A DNA stretch of 17,297 nt from an uncultured Clostridia bacterium (GTDB lineage Bacteria; Bacillota; Clostridia; Lachnospirales; Bianqueaceae): positions 1 to 17,297 of the forward strand of contig CANOUM010000013.1 in assembly GCA_947570515.1 (NCBI GenBank), written 5' to 3'. A program made the position numbers and the translations under genes. The notes under the pieces were generated by a model, which had not been told where the DNA came from, made no database searches, and saw only the letters and a program-made list of their open reading frames with translations. Of this stretch, positions 7,255-15,313 are shown in pieces (within the stretch, counting starts at the first letter, position 1; each line of letters begins with the position of its first letter).

Positions 7255-8487
7255 TCAATCTCGTTGAAACAAGTCTCTCGTATATACTTTATCCCGTACG
7301 TCATCTAACATACTGTCATAACGATTAGCAATAATTGCATCACATTTTTCTTTAAATTGATCAAGATCATTGACGACTTGACTGCCAAAAAATGTGCTGT
7401 CAGCCGGCAATGTCGGTTCATAAATCACCACTTGGGCTCCTTTTGCCTTGATCCGTTTCATAACACCCTGAATCGAACTTTGCCTAAAATTATCAGATTG
7501 ACTCTTCATGGTAAGCCGATACACGCCAATCACTACTGATTTTTCCTTAGCCGCATCATAACTGCTGTTAGCAGAATAATACCCCGCTTTTTCCAGCACC
7601 CGATCCGCAATAAAATCCTTTCTCGTGCGATTCGACTCTACAATAGCGCTCATCATATTCTGAGGCACATCTTCATAATTAGCAAGCAGCTGCTTGGTAT
7701 CTTTAGGCAGACAATATCCGCCATATCCAAAGGATGGATTATTATAATGACTCCCTATTCTGGGATCCAGACAAACGCCCCGGATAATCTGCTCTGTGTC
7801 TAATCCTTTCAGTTCCGCATACGTATCCAGCTCATTAAAATAAGAAACGCGTAGCGCTAAATATGTATTGGAAAAAAGCTTAACCGCCTCAGCCTCTGTA
7901 AAGCCCATAAATAATGTATCAATATTTTCTTTCAGCGCTCCCTCCTGCAGCAGCTTCGCAAAGGTATGCGCCGCCGAAACAAGGCGTTCATCATTAAGGT
8001 CAGTTCCCACAACAATACGAGACGGATATAGATTATCATACAATGCTTTAGATTCCCGCAGAAATTCAGGACTAAATAAAATGTTTTTACTACCTGTTTT
8101 CTCCCGGATAGAGGCCGTATATCCCACCGGTATCGTACTTTTAATCACCATGATGGCCTCCGGATTATGTGCCATCACCAGGTCAATTACAGTTTCTACT
8201 GCTGACGTATCAAAAAAGTTCTTTTTACTATCATAATTGGTAGGCGCGGCAATAATGACAAAATCCGCCTGTGCATATGCTTCTTCCGCCTTAAGCGTCG
8301 CCTTTAAATTCAGCTCTTTCCCCTTCAAATACTCTTCAATCTCTGTATCTTGAATGGGTGAAATCCTTTTATTAATCATATCAACCTTTTCGGGCACAAT
8401 ATCAACAGCTGTAACCTCATGGTGCTGCGCCAGCAGCACTGCCAGCGATAACCCCACATATCCGGTTCCTGCAATCGCAATTTTCAT
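7255..8487 (-). CDS. ugd: UDP-glucose 6-dehydrogenase
   Basis: This 410-residue cytoplasmic enzyme oxidises UDP-glucose to UDP-glucuronate with two NAD+. It has the N-terminal Rossmann motif GTGYVGLSLAVLLAQ, the NAD-binding acidic VDI strand, IKSTIPVGYT, FSPEFLRESKAL, the central helix with KLFSNTYLALRVSYFNEL, and the catalytic cysteine loop FGYGGYCLPKDTKQL with Cys259. The C-terminal UDP-binding domain follows (VIGVYRLTMKSQSDNFRQSS). The length and the short loop pattern fit the E. coli Ugd-like subgroup. It starts three bases after the epimerase stop, with GGAG upstream inside that gene's end, and is followed 23 bases later by the LCP gene. Together with the epimerase it supplies UDP-GlcA and UDP-GalA to the polysaccharide cluster. 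Confidence 0.95.
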   Translation of the reverse strand: MKIAIAGTGYVGLSLAVLLAQHHEVTAVDIVPEKVDMINKRISPIQDTEIEEYLKGKELNLKATLKAEEAYAQADFVIIAAPTNYDSKKNFFDTSAVETVIDLVMAHNPEAIMVIKSTIPVGYTASIREKTGSKNILFSPEFLRESKALYDNLYPSRIVVGTDLNDERLVSAAHTFAKLLQEGALKENIDTLFMGFTEAEAVKLFSNTYLALRVSYFNELDTYAELKGLDTEQIIRGVCLDPRIGSHYNNPSFGYGGYCLPKDTKQLLANYEDVPQNMMSAIVESNRTRKDFIADRVLEKAGYYSANSSYDAAKEKSVVIGVYRLTMKSQSDNFRQSSIQGVMKRIKAKGAQVVIYEPTLPADSTFFGSQVVNDLDQFKEKCDAIIANRYDSMLDDVRDKVYTRDLFQRD

Positions 8488-8490
8488 ATC

Positions 8491-9570
8491 TTAATGATCT
8501 CCTAAATAAAATTCTTTGTACCACTCTGCAAACCGCCTTAGCCCTTGCCGTAATGGCGTATTCGGTTTAAATCCAAAATCCCTCTCCAGCGGCTGCGTAT
8601 CCGCATACGTGATCGGTACGTCCCCCGCTTGCATGGGCACAAGCTCCTTATGTGCATCAAAATTATAATCCTCAGGCAGCACTCCTGCACGTATCAGCTC
8701 CTGCTGCAATATATCGACAAAATCCAGCAAATTTTCCGGATTTTGATTGCCAATATTATACACCCGATACGGCGGTAAAGGCAAGCCATCTTCCCCCTGC
8801 TTTTTCTCCGGCGCACATTGCATAACGCGCTTAACTCCCTCTACAATATCATCTATATACGTAAAATCTCTCTTGCAATTGCCATAATTAAAGATCTGAA
8901 TCGTCTCCCCGGCACGTAATCGATTGGTAAATCCAAAATACGCCATATCCGGCCTTCCCGCAGGACCATACACAGTAAAAAAACGCAGTCCGGTTGACGG
9001 AATATTATAAAGCTTTCCATACGCATGCGCCATCAGCTCATTGGATTTTTTGGTTGCTGCATACAGCGACACCGGATTATCTACTCGATCTTCTGTAGAA
9101 TAAGGAACCTTTTGATTCGTTCCATACACCGATGAACTAGACGCATAGACCAAATGCTCCACCGGATATCGTCTGCACGCCTCTAAAATCTGATAGAATC
9201 CGATCAGATTGGACTCGACATACACATCCGGATTGCTAATCGAATATCTCACGCCGGCTTGCGCCGCCAAATTGACCACAACGGCTGGTCGATACTTTTC
9301 AAACAGTGTATTCACAAGATCATGATCAGCAATGTTTCCTTTTACAAAGATCCACTGACTCTCTTCTTTTTGCAATGCTAACTGCTCTATTTTACGCAGA
9401 CGATATTCTTTAATTCTAACATCATAGTAATCATTCAAATTATCAATTCCAACAATTGTGATCGAAGAAAAACTCTGTAAAAGTTCCTCTACCAAATTAG
9501 ATCCAATAAAACCAGCGGCTCCCGTAACAAGTACAACCTGCTTTTCAAGGTTTATATTCTGCGTCAGCAT
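8491..9570 (-). CDS. UDP-glucuronate 4-epimerase (extended SDR family)
   Basis: This 359-residue cytoplasmic enzyme of the NAD-dependent epimerase family probably interconverts UDP-glucuronate and UDP-galacturonate. It has the nucleotide-binding TGAAGFIG (Gly17, Gly20, Gly23), IDNLNDYYD, the catalytic SSSSVYG (144-150) and Tyr170-x-x-x-Lys174. The segment AAQAGVRYSISNP, whose arginine contacts the carboxylate in this subfamily, RFFTVYGPAGRPDMAYFGFT and the late RDFTYIDDIVEGV favour a glucuronate epimerase over GalE. The next gene, UDP-glucose dehydrogenase, makes exactly its substrate, which strengthens the assignment. The ATG lies within the last codons of the nucleotidyltransferase gene (7-base overlap), with AAAGGA five bases upstream, so translation is probably coupled. 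Other uronate or sugar epimerase activity is possible but less likely. Confidence 0.88.
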   Translation of the reverse strand: MLTQNINLEKQVVLVTGAAGFIGSNLVEELLQSFSSITIVGIDNLNDYYDVRIKEYRLRKIEQLALQKEESQWIFVKGNIADHDLVNTLFEKYRPAVVVNLAAQAGVRYSISNPDVYVESNLIGFYQILEACRRYPVEHLVYASSSSVYGTNQKVPYSTEDRVDNPVSLYAATKKSNELMAHAYGKLYNIPSTGLRFFTVYGPAGRPDMAYFGFTNRLRAGETIQIFNYGNCKRDFTYIDDIVEGVKRVMQCAPEKKQGEDGLPLPPYRVYNIGNQNPENLLDFVDILQQELIRAGVLPEDYNFDAHKELVPMQAGDVPITYADTQPLERDFGFKPNTPLRQGLRRFAEWYKEFYLGDH

Positions 9571-10304
9571 TGAATTCCTTTATACTCCTTCTGTACTTTT
9601 TGATAACTTTCTAAATTGCCGATATCATAGCGATGTCCCGGCATCTCCATAGCATGCACAATACGCCTCTGACATAGCCAGGCAGCCAGGCTCCCCGGAG
9701 CATCCGTTCCGCATCCTTCCTCAATCGCCTGCGGAATCAATTTGGCATCTTCCTTTGTATAATAATAAAATGGCGGGCAGCACCAATGTGTCGCCGGATC
9801 AGGCGATTTCTCCGTCATCGCAAGTACTCTGTCATCATCTGCCACGGTCACTACGCCGCATTTTAGTAGCTTGTCCCAAACGGACTCATAATATCGCATG
9901 ATACAGGAGGTTTTCTTTTCCCTCGCATATCGAATCAAATGCGTTAAGCTGAAATCCAGTACATTATCGCCTGCCAATATCAGCAGGTCATCATCAAGCT
10001 GTAATTTTTGTATCGCATACCAGATGTCAATCACCGCTCCCAGCCGTGTTTCATTAGTACTGCTTCCATCGTCCAGCACCTGAATATGGGAAAGCATTTT
10101 TTCCTTAGCCCATAATTCAAAATGCTTTGCATATTTATGGTTAGAAATAATCACATATTCTGTACCTGTTTCACGACTTTCTATATCATCGATTAACCAG
10201 TCCAAAATCGTTTTCTCTCCCACCTTTAAAAGAGGTTTTGGAAAATTCTCTGTAAGCGGATACAGTCTTGTCGCATAACCGGCGGCCAATATTAAACACT
10301 TCAT
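9564..10304 (-). CDS. Sugar-1-phosphate nucleotidyltransferase (NTP_transferase family), possible GalA-1-P uridylyltransferase
   Basis: This 246-residue cytoplasmic enzyme of the NTP_transferase fold has the signature LAAGYATRLYPLTENFPKPL (6-25), the lysine of FPKPLLKVG, and LAGDNVLDFSL with the metal-binding Asp113. GYATRL replaces the usual GxGTRL. The family couples an NTP and a sugar 1-phosphate to an NDP-sugar and pyrophosphate; sequence alone does not give the sugar. Its ATG overlaps the stop of the upstream kinase gene by four bases (ATGA), the arrangement expected when a kinase product feeds directly into a pyrophosphorylase. With the kinase resembling galacturonokinase and the next gene a UDP-GlcA epimerase, the likely reaction is UTP + galacturonate-1-P to UDP-galacturonate. 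That specificity is inferred from context. A thymidylyl- or uridylyltransferase for another sugar-1-phosphate remains possible. Confidence 0.85.
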   Translation of the reverse strand: MKCLILAAGYATRLYPLTENFPKPLLKVGEKTILDWLIDDIESRETGTEYVIISNHKYAKHFELWAKEKMLSHIQVLDDGSSTNETRLGAVIDIWYAIQKLQLDDDLLILAGDNVLDFSLTHLIRYAREKKTSCIMRYYESVWDKLLKCGVVTVADDDRVLAMTEKSPDPATHWCCPPFYYYTKEDAKLIPQAIEEGCGTDAPGSLAAWLCQRRIVHAMEMPGHRYDIGNLESYQKVQKEYKGIQC

Positions 10305-11473
10305 AATTTCACCCCATCGGCGCTATGACAAATATGTGCGCTATAGCGCCCTTTTAGCTTAGGAAAACAAGACAGATACTCTTTTTCCACTTTTTCTAAA
10401 ATTTTGGCTTCAAATGCCGGATCAATCAGCGACATACAGCACCCCTTAAATCCTGCGCCTGAAAAACGCCCTCCATAAATACCGTCTGTTTGTGTCATAA
10501 TTTCATAGAGCTTAACCAGTTCCGGAGAACCGGTTTCCCAATTATCGATCGAAGAACGACCGCTTGCAAATGATAATTGGCCAAAAGCTTCTATATCTCC
10601 TTTTTTCCATGCCTCTGCCCCTTTTTCGACTCGCGCATATTCTGTATACCAATGCTCTGCCCTCTTAGCCCAGTTTTCAGGTAATCGATCCCGATACTGC
10701 AGATAGCTCTGATACGGCACGTCACGCAGATTGGTTTCTTCAAACTTGCCATACTCTGCCCCGCTGAGAGCCTTGAGCGCATATGCCGCTGCGCGGCATT
10801 CATCCACACGCATGTTAAATTTACTACTGGCTAAACTCCGCTCAAGACCACTAAAAAATATGGCAATCTCATATGGCTTCATTTGCGGGCTCATTGGGAT
10901 CAGCTCATAGGTATCGTCTTTCATATCCATATATAGCAAATGATCCTTTTGACAATATACTTCACAAGATTGATCCAGCTTCCCGCAGGAGACGCCTACA
11001 TATTGATTTTCCGCTTCCTTTGAAATTTCAATGAGCTCACTGGGGATGAGTGTAATATGGTTAAGTTTGCAAAGTGCATTCAAAAATGTAATGATGACGG
11101 CGGCCGATGAAGAAAGGCCTCCAATAGGCAGTTCACCGTCAATAATCGCACACAGCCCCATCCTCAGAGGATACCTTCTGCTTAAAGCAATCGTCGCTCC
11201 GCGCAGATGATCTGCCCAATCATTCTGCTTCGTCTCTGGCGTTGAGCTGACATGCCATTGTGCACGCTTAGGAAATTGCAGAGAAGTTATTTCAATAACA
11301 CCGTTTTGCTTGGGCCCGTACGCAATATGAATCCCTTTATCAATGGCTAAACCCGTGATTTTTCCTAATTGATGATCAGAATGTGCACCAATGGGGCAAA
11401 TGCGATAGGGGGTAAATGCCGTATAAGCAGGTTCTTTACGATAAACCTTTATGTAATGATGAATTGCTGTCAT
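10301..11473 (-). CDS. Galacturonokinase-like GHMP sugar kinase
   Basis: This 390-residue cytoplasmic kinase of the GHMP superfamily has all three galactokinase-type motifs: the sugar-binding YRICPIGAHSDHQ (23-35), the ATP loop LPIGGLSSSAA (115-125) and GGRFSGAGFKGCC (334-346), plus the catalytic aspartate in GKLDQ (Asp167). True galactokinases read GEHTDYN in motif 1, where Glu contacts the sugar's C6 hydroxyl. Here it is GAHSDHQ. From memory, plant galacturonokinase reads YRICPLGAHIDHQG there and shares FSGLxxxL, WxKRAEHxxxExxRVxKGxEAW and ARFSGAGFxGCC with this protein. The preferred substrate is therefore inferred to be galacturonate, giving galacturonate 1-phosphate. ATG 11473 is chosen for its AAAGGAG (11479-11485) five bases upstream; the frame continues 25 codons upstream through the promoter. 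It is the first gene of its transcription unit. Confidence 0.85.
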   Translation of the reverse strand: MTAIHHYIKVYRKEPAYTAFTPYRICPIGAHSDHQLGKITGLAIDKGIHIAYGPKQNGVIEITSLQFPKRAQWHVSSTPETKQNDWADHLRGATIALSRRYPLRMGLCAIIDGELPIGGLSSSAAVIITFLNALCKLNHITLIPSELIEISKEAENQYVGVSCGKLDQSCEVYCQKDHLLYMDMKDDTYELIPMSPQMKPYEIAIFFSGLERSLASSKFNMRVDECRAAAYALKALSGAEYGKFEETNLRDVPYQSYLQYRDRLPENWAKRAEHWYTEYARVEKGAEAWKKGDIEAFGQLSFASGRSSIDNWETGSPELVKLYEIMTQTDGIYGGRFSGAGFKGCCMSLIDPAFEAKILEKVEKEYLSCFPKLKGRYSAHICHSADGVKL

Positions 11474-11478
11474 GAAGG

Positions 11479-11485
11479 CTCCTTT
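11479..11485 (-). promoter_or_regulatory. Ribosome binding site deciding the kinase start
   Basis: AAAGGAG on the minus strand lies five bases before ATG 11473. The longer open frame to 11548 would begin upstream of the -35/-10 promoter and so cannot be the normal start. Confidence 0.8.
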
Positions 11486-11506
11486 AAGATGGATTAAATA
11501 TGTTAA

Positions 11507-11536
11507 ATTATATCTTACTCCGGGATGCAAAGTCAA
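11507..11536 (-). promoter_or_regulatory. Sigma-A (sigma-70) type promoter of the UDP-uronate operon
   Basis: On the minus strand, TTGACT (11531-11536) and TATAAT (11507-11512) are separated by 18 bases, followed by an AT-rich start region. The -10 box is perfect and the -35 box has five of six consensus bases. It lies 34 bases upstream of the kinase ATG and would drive the kinase, nucleotidyltransferase, epimerase, ugd and LCP genes, ending at the terminator at 5243-5281. No terminator is visible between the MBOAT stop and this promoter, so read-through from the right block is possible as well. Confidence 0.8.
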
Positions 11537-11566
11537 GATTCTGCGCATTGCTCCCGTTTATGATGA

Positions 11567-13037
11567 CTAAAAATTGAAATATAAAAATGTTGAGATCCCT
11601 GATAAGGACAGGATTGACCATACTAACAATATAGTGGCTGTCACTGCTCTTCCCGTGGTAGGCTTATACTGAATTTCAATCACATTTTTAAAGTTTAAAA
11701 TAATGAAAAAAGCCATTGCGAGCATGAACCACATGTAAAATCCACTCACCCTGTCTGGGAAGTAGCTAAATAAAGAAACGTGTTCTTCCAGAAATGAAAA
11801 CCCTGTCATTTTAAAACATTCATACAGGCCTGGGCTTACATATAATGAATCCATTGATATGATTTTCTTTATCATATATTTGGCCTGCGTTATACTCTCC
11901 GCTCTAAAGAGGATCCACGCAAAATTAGTAAACATAAATGTTAAAAACCACTGCGTAATCGTGCCCAGCTTCTGCCACGTCTTTTTAAATACTCGATTGA
12001 GACAATTGGCGATTCCGTGTACCCCCCCCCCATATAATAAACGTCCAATTGGCGCCGTGCCAAATACCGCTGATTAGATATACAATCATGATATTCACGT
12101 ATGTTCGGATTTTGCCTTTTCTGTTTCCGCCGAGAGGAATGTACACATACTGCCGTAAGAATCTGGTTAAAGACATATGCCATCTTGACCAGAAATCGGT
12201 TATGGACGTCGCTTTATATGGGGAATTAAAATTGGCAGGTAGTTGTATATTAAACATATTGCCTATTCCGATTGCCATATCACAATACCCGCTAAAATCA
12301 AAATACAGCTGGAATGTATAAAATAAAGAAACTAAAAACGTATCCATTGACGATATGCTCAGGTATGAATTAAATCCCCAGCTAACTGCTTTGGCAAATG
12401 TATCGGCAATCAACACCTTTTTGAATAATCCAATCGCAAAGATATACAGCCCTTTTGCCATATTATCATGATTAAATTTTCTAAGCTCTCTATCTCTAAA
12501 TTGCGGGATAACCTCGCTATGCAGCACAATAGGCCCTGCAATGAGCTGAGGAAAAAAGGATACGAATAACGCATATTCTATAAAACCATAGTCCTTTGTT
12601 TCTCCCCTATATGAATCAATAAGATATGAAATTTGCTGAAATGTGAAGAAACTAATTCCGAGCGGAAGCAATATATTTTTTAATTCAAAGTTTTGATGAA
12701 ACAACGCATTGATGTTAGTAATAAAAAAGTCAAAGTATTTAAAATAAAAAATAGAAATGATATTGATCAAAATACCAATAATCAGCACGGTTTTCTTCAT
12801 GAAGCTATTCTTATTGATAGATTTTGTATACAGCATTCTTGATAGTATATAATTACCGGATATACTAACAAGAATAATAACGATATAGTCAACATTAAAA
12901 TACGCATAGAACCAAAGCGACATTCCTATAAGCCATATATTAGATAATACATATTGATGAGCCTTATTAAGCAGAAAATATATGCTTACGCTCACCGGCA
13001 AAAAGAGCAGTATAAATATATATGAATTAAACAGCAT
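11567..13037 (-). CDS. MBOAT-family O-acyltransferase, frameshifted at a ten-G run (candidate phase-variable gene)
   Basis: This polytopic membrane protein of the AlgI/DltB-type MBOAT family would move acetyl groups across the membrane to acetylate a surface glycan. The first frame (13037-11985) gives 350 residues: PLGISFFTFQQISYLIDSYRG, FFPQLIAGPIV, FDFSGYCDMAIGI, FNSPYKATSITDFWSRWHMS and SGIWHGANWTFIIWG with the catalytic-type His327. Right after WG a run of ten G shifts the frame to a stop after 14 more residues (337-350). With nine G the reading continues GGVHGIANCLNRVFKKTW into the remaining C-terminal part, ending GISTFLYFNF at 11567, a normal 489-residue protein. Both halves are undecayed. 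The gene lies 20 bases after the SGNH-like gene, with AGGAG nine bases before its ATG. A sequencing error in the homopolymer is the main alternative to phase variation. Confidence 0.88.
12022..12031 (-). repeat. Poly-G(10) homopolymer tract inside the MBOAT coding region
   Basis: Ten consecutive C on the plus strand (G on the coding strand) sit immediately after codon TTT-ATT-ATA-TG. No other C or G run in the window exceeds about six. Nine G restores the frame and ten breaks it. It encodes the glycine run that follows the conserved WHG-containing motif. Confidence 0.95.
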
Positions 13038-13057
13038 TCTGTATATCTCCTATCCTT

Positions 13058-14134
13058 TTACTTCTCGTGCAGCTTTTCGTAATCATATGAATTATAGAAA
13101 ACTCGGATTTCATCGATATATTCCTCGTAATTATCACAGGTAAGCAGTCCTTCATCAGATGCCATCCATGTAAGTATTTGACTGTTAATCCACTCCCCAT
13201 AATGCTTATCATCCATATAATTATCCAGATCTGTTATGATATCGTATTTTGTATTAAACGAATACAGCTTAATGTTAGGATGTTTCAGCACCTCTTCTAT
13301 CGCTGCTTTTTCGGCATCAATCGTATAATTGATCCATCCTTCCTGATATAGCATATCCCACCTGCATATACTATAAGGTGGAAAAAACAAATAAAACATA
13401 CATTCAGGATGTTGGTCTGCCAGTTCTGTTACATTTTGCACCACATTTTCTATCACCCGCTGATGATCACTTTCTTCATAAATCTTTTCCTGTGATGCCG
13501 CCGGCTTGACTGTGTAGGTTTTTAATACGGCTTCTTTTCCATATACAGCTTGATCGTTCCAGTTGTATGCCTCATCAAAGGATGTTGTTTCCTTGCCGCT
13601 CATTGTATATTCCAACACCGGAATGGTTCTTTTAAATAATATATCTTTATTAAATAAATACTTCACATCATTGAATATATCATCATCCGTTAAATAGCTT
13701 GGATAATCAAACTTCTTCTCTCTCAGATCATTAGGCATCATATCTTTGCCATGAATCAGCATAACATCATCAAAACTTCTGATCACCATGCTAATATGAT
13801 CATTATACGAAAACGCTATTTCGAGATTATCGTTAATTTCTTTAAAAGTAGCTCCTGAATAAGAAATTTTGATTGTATTGACGTCAAATAATAAATCGCT
13901 CTCACTGGTTTTAAAATTTTCGGTCATGCTTGATCCTGTAATAATTGCATTATACTCAAAATGCTTTATGATTCCATCGTTCTGGTACCTTTCATCATTA
14001 ATAGGGTATTTCAAGCCTTCCACGGGTTCATGATAATGAAACAGAGGATCAATCATATATGTACCGGCTCCTATGATAAATAAAATGAATACAACAACGC
14101 CTGTTACGATGATATTAAACTTTTTGGCATTCAT
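13058..14134 (-). CDS. Membrane-anchored SGNH-hydrolase-like protein, likely partner of the MBOAT acyltransferase
   Basis: This 358-residue protein has one N-terminal membrane helix (about 8-28) and a large extracellular domain. IITGSSMTENF (64-74) resembles SGNH block I with a candidate nucleophile Ser69 (or Ser68). MDDKHYGEW near the C-terminus supplies a D-x-x-H pair (Asp308, His311), as in block V. AlgI/AlgJ-type and PatA/PatB-type systems pair an MBOAT transporter with an extracellular SGNH-like acetyl-transfer protein, and the MBOAT gene follows 20 bases downstream. The likely role is transfer of acetyl groups to the polysaccharide outside the membrane. The overall sequence is not one I can assign to a named family, and DltD-like roles cannot be excluded. 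The ATG has a G6-containing ribosome binding site nine bases upstream. Confidence 0.75.
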   Translation of the reverse strand: MNAKKFNIIVTGVVVFILFIIGAGTYMIDPLFHYHEPVEGLKYPINDERYQNDGIIKHFEYNAIITGSSMTENFKTSESDLLFDVNTIKISYSGATFKEINDNLEIAFSYNDHISMVIRSFDDVMLIHGKDMMPNDLREKKFDYPSYLTDDDIFNDVKYLFNKDILFKRTIPVLEYTMSGKETTSFDEAYNWNDQAVYGKEAVLKTYTVKPAASQEKIYEESDHQRVIENVVQNVTELADQHPECMFYLFFPPYSICRWDMLYQEGWINYTIDAEKAAIEEVLKHPNIKLYSFNTKYDIITDLDNYMDDKHYGEWINSQILTWMASDEGLLTCDNYEEYIDEIRVFYNSYDYEKLHEK

Positions 14135-14161
14135 TGGACTTGTCCCCCCTTTTTCTACCCC

Positions 14162-15295
14162 CTATTTTATTTGGGTAAAGTGATTATATTTTTCCTTCAA
14201 AAATACGATAATCTTTCCGAACCTATATAGCAGCTTTTGGCTTCCTTTATCTGCATATTGATCAATCCATTTAATCCATATCTTTTCAATCGTATACTGT
14301 CTTGCCAGCTCTACTATTGTACATAAAATGTATACCAATGCCACATAAAACATACAGGAAATAATCAGATACAAAGGATGACTCTGATTGATATACCGGA
14401 TCACAAAATCCCATAAAAAAGATCTGATATTGGCATTATCATGGATAAGATAAACCCCAAATGTTGCCCCTGCTATCTGATTAATGGCATGATGATACGC
14501 CGGTTTTCTGCATAAAAAGAACATAAATAGCTCATACGCAATCAATAGCCCAAAAACACTCTCACGTGACATAAAGTGACGGCTGTATAATAAAATTCTT
14601 TCGTTTTCCAGGTGCATTCCCAGCCAGTTGACAGCGATCGAAGAGCACCATAAAATAACAATACCGAATATTGCAATAAAGGCATGTCTGCCCGCACGCT
14701 CTTTCGTCAAATCATTCTTATAAAATCTTATATAGCCTGCGATAAAGTAAAGGAATATAAACCATGTTAAAGAATTTGACAGCTCACTGCTGATAAAGGT
14801 GGGCATCACACTGCAAAACATAACTAAAACAATGAGTACTTTCCTATACTGCTCTTTCTTTAAACTTTGTATGATATAATTCAAAAAAGGAGATAGAATC
14901 ATGAGCGCAACAAAACTTGTCACAAACCAATACTGGCTGAGCAGCACAGGAAAAAATGCTTTTATGGTATTTGCAATATAAACTGTACCGGAAAGAAAAA
15001 TAGAAATCAGCAGCGCCATTACGGAATAAAACAGAACCTGTCCTTCTAATCTTAAATACTTTTTTACAGAGTAGTGGGAATTAACCATAAAATAGCCAGA
15101 AATCAGGACAAATCCGCTGACGCCTATTTTCCCTCCAAATGATAAAATATCTATGATGTATTTATTGATTCCTATCCCCGCTCCGCTTTCATCCAGACCA
15201 TGCAGCACCAGATGATGCAGCACAATCAAAACCATGCAAAAAATTCTATATAACTCCAAATTGGAGTTTCTAAGCCTTTTTATTTGACTAGTCAT
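14162..15295 (-). CDS. Acyltransferase family 3 membrane protein (OafA/NolL-like O-acetyltransferase)
   Basis: This 377-residue polytopic protein has about ten hydrophobic segments, matching the acyltransferase-3 family. Near the N-terminus it shows the family pattern NSNLELYRIFCMVLIVLHHL, with Asn12, Glu14, Arg17 and the histidines at 27-28, then GKIGVSGFVLISGYF and later SQYWFVTSFVALMILSPFLN. Near the end TFGVYLIHDNANIR is also characteristic. Members acetylate (or succinylate) sugars of surface glycans or antibiotics at the membrane, using acetyl-CoA from the cytoplasm. It lies 18 bases after the hexapeptide acetyltransferase gene and 27 bases before the SGNH-like gene, so it belongs to the same operon. 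The sugar acted on is unknown. The ATG with AAGGTGAG upstream is the plausible start. Confidence 0.88.
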   Translation of the reverse strand: MTSQIKRLRNSNLELYRIFCMVLIVLHHLVLHGLDESGAGIGINKYIIDILSFGGKIGVSGFVLISGYFMVNSHYSVKKYLRLEGQVLFYSVMALLISIFLSGTVYIANTIKAFFPVLLSQYWFVTSFVALMILSPFLNYIIQSLKKEQYRKVLIVLVMFCSVMPTFISSELSNSLTWFIFLYFIAGYIRFYKNDLTKERAGRHAFIAIFGIVILWCSSIAVNWLGMHLENERILLYSRHFMSRESVFGLLIAYELFMFFLCRKPAYHHAINQIAGATFGVYLIHDNANIRSFLWDFVIRYINQSHPLYLIISCMFYVALVYILCTIVELARQYTIEKIWIKWIDQYADKGSQKLLYRFGKIIVFLKEKYNHFTQIK

Positions 15296-15313
15296 ACTGA
15301 TCCACTCACCTTA

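Noticed and set aside
6793..7308. A 171-codon plus-strand open frame and a 98-codon minus-strand frame with repeated motifs across the LCP repeat region
   Set aside because: They are read from the 51-bp repeats in other frames. The LCP frame continues into a recognisable protein and these do not.
11474..11548. 25-codon N-terminal extension of the galacturonokinase-like protein
   Set aside because: It would cover the -35/-10 promoter and has no ribosome binding site, whereas AAAGGAG precedes ATG 11473.
11941..12183. 80-codon minus-strand frame spanning the poly-G tract
   Set aside because: Only the portion after the tract up to 11941 could be read in the MBOAT frame set; the protein does not resemble the family as a whole and is a by-product of the frameshift.
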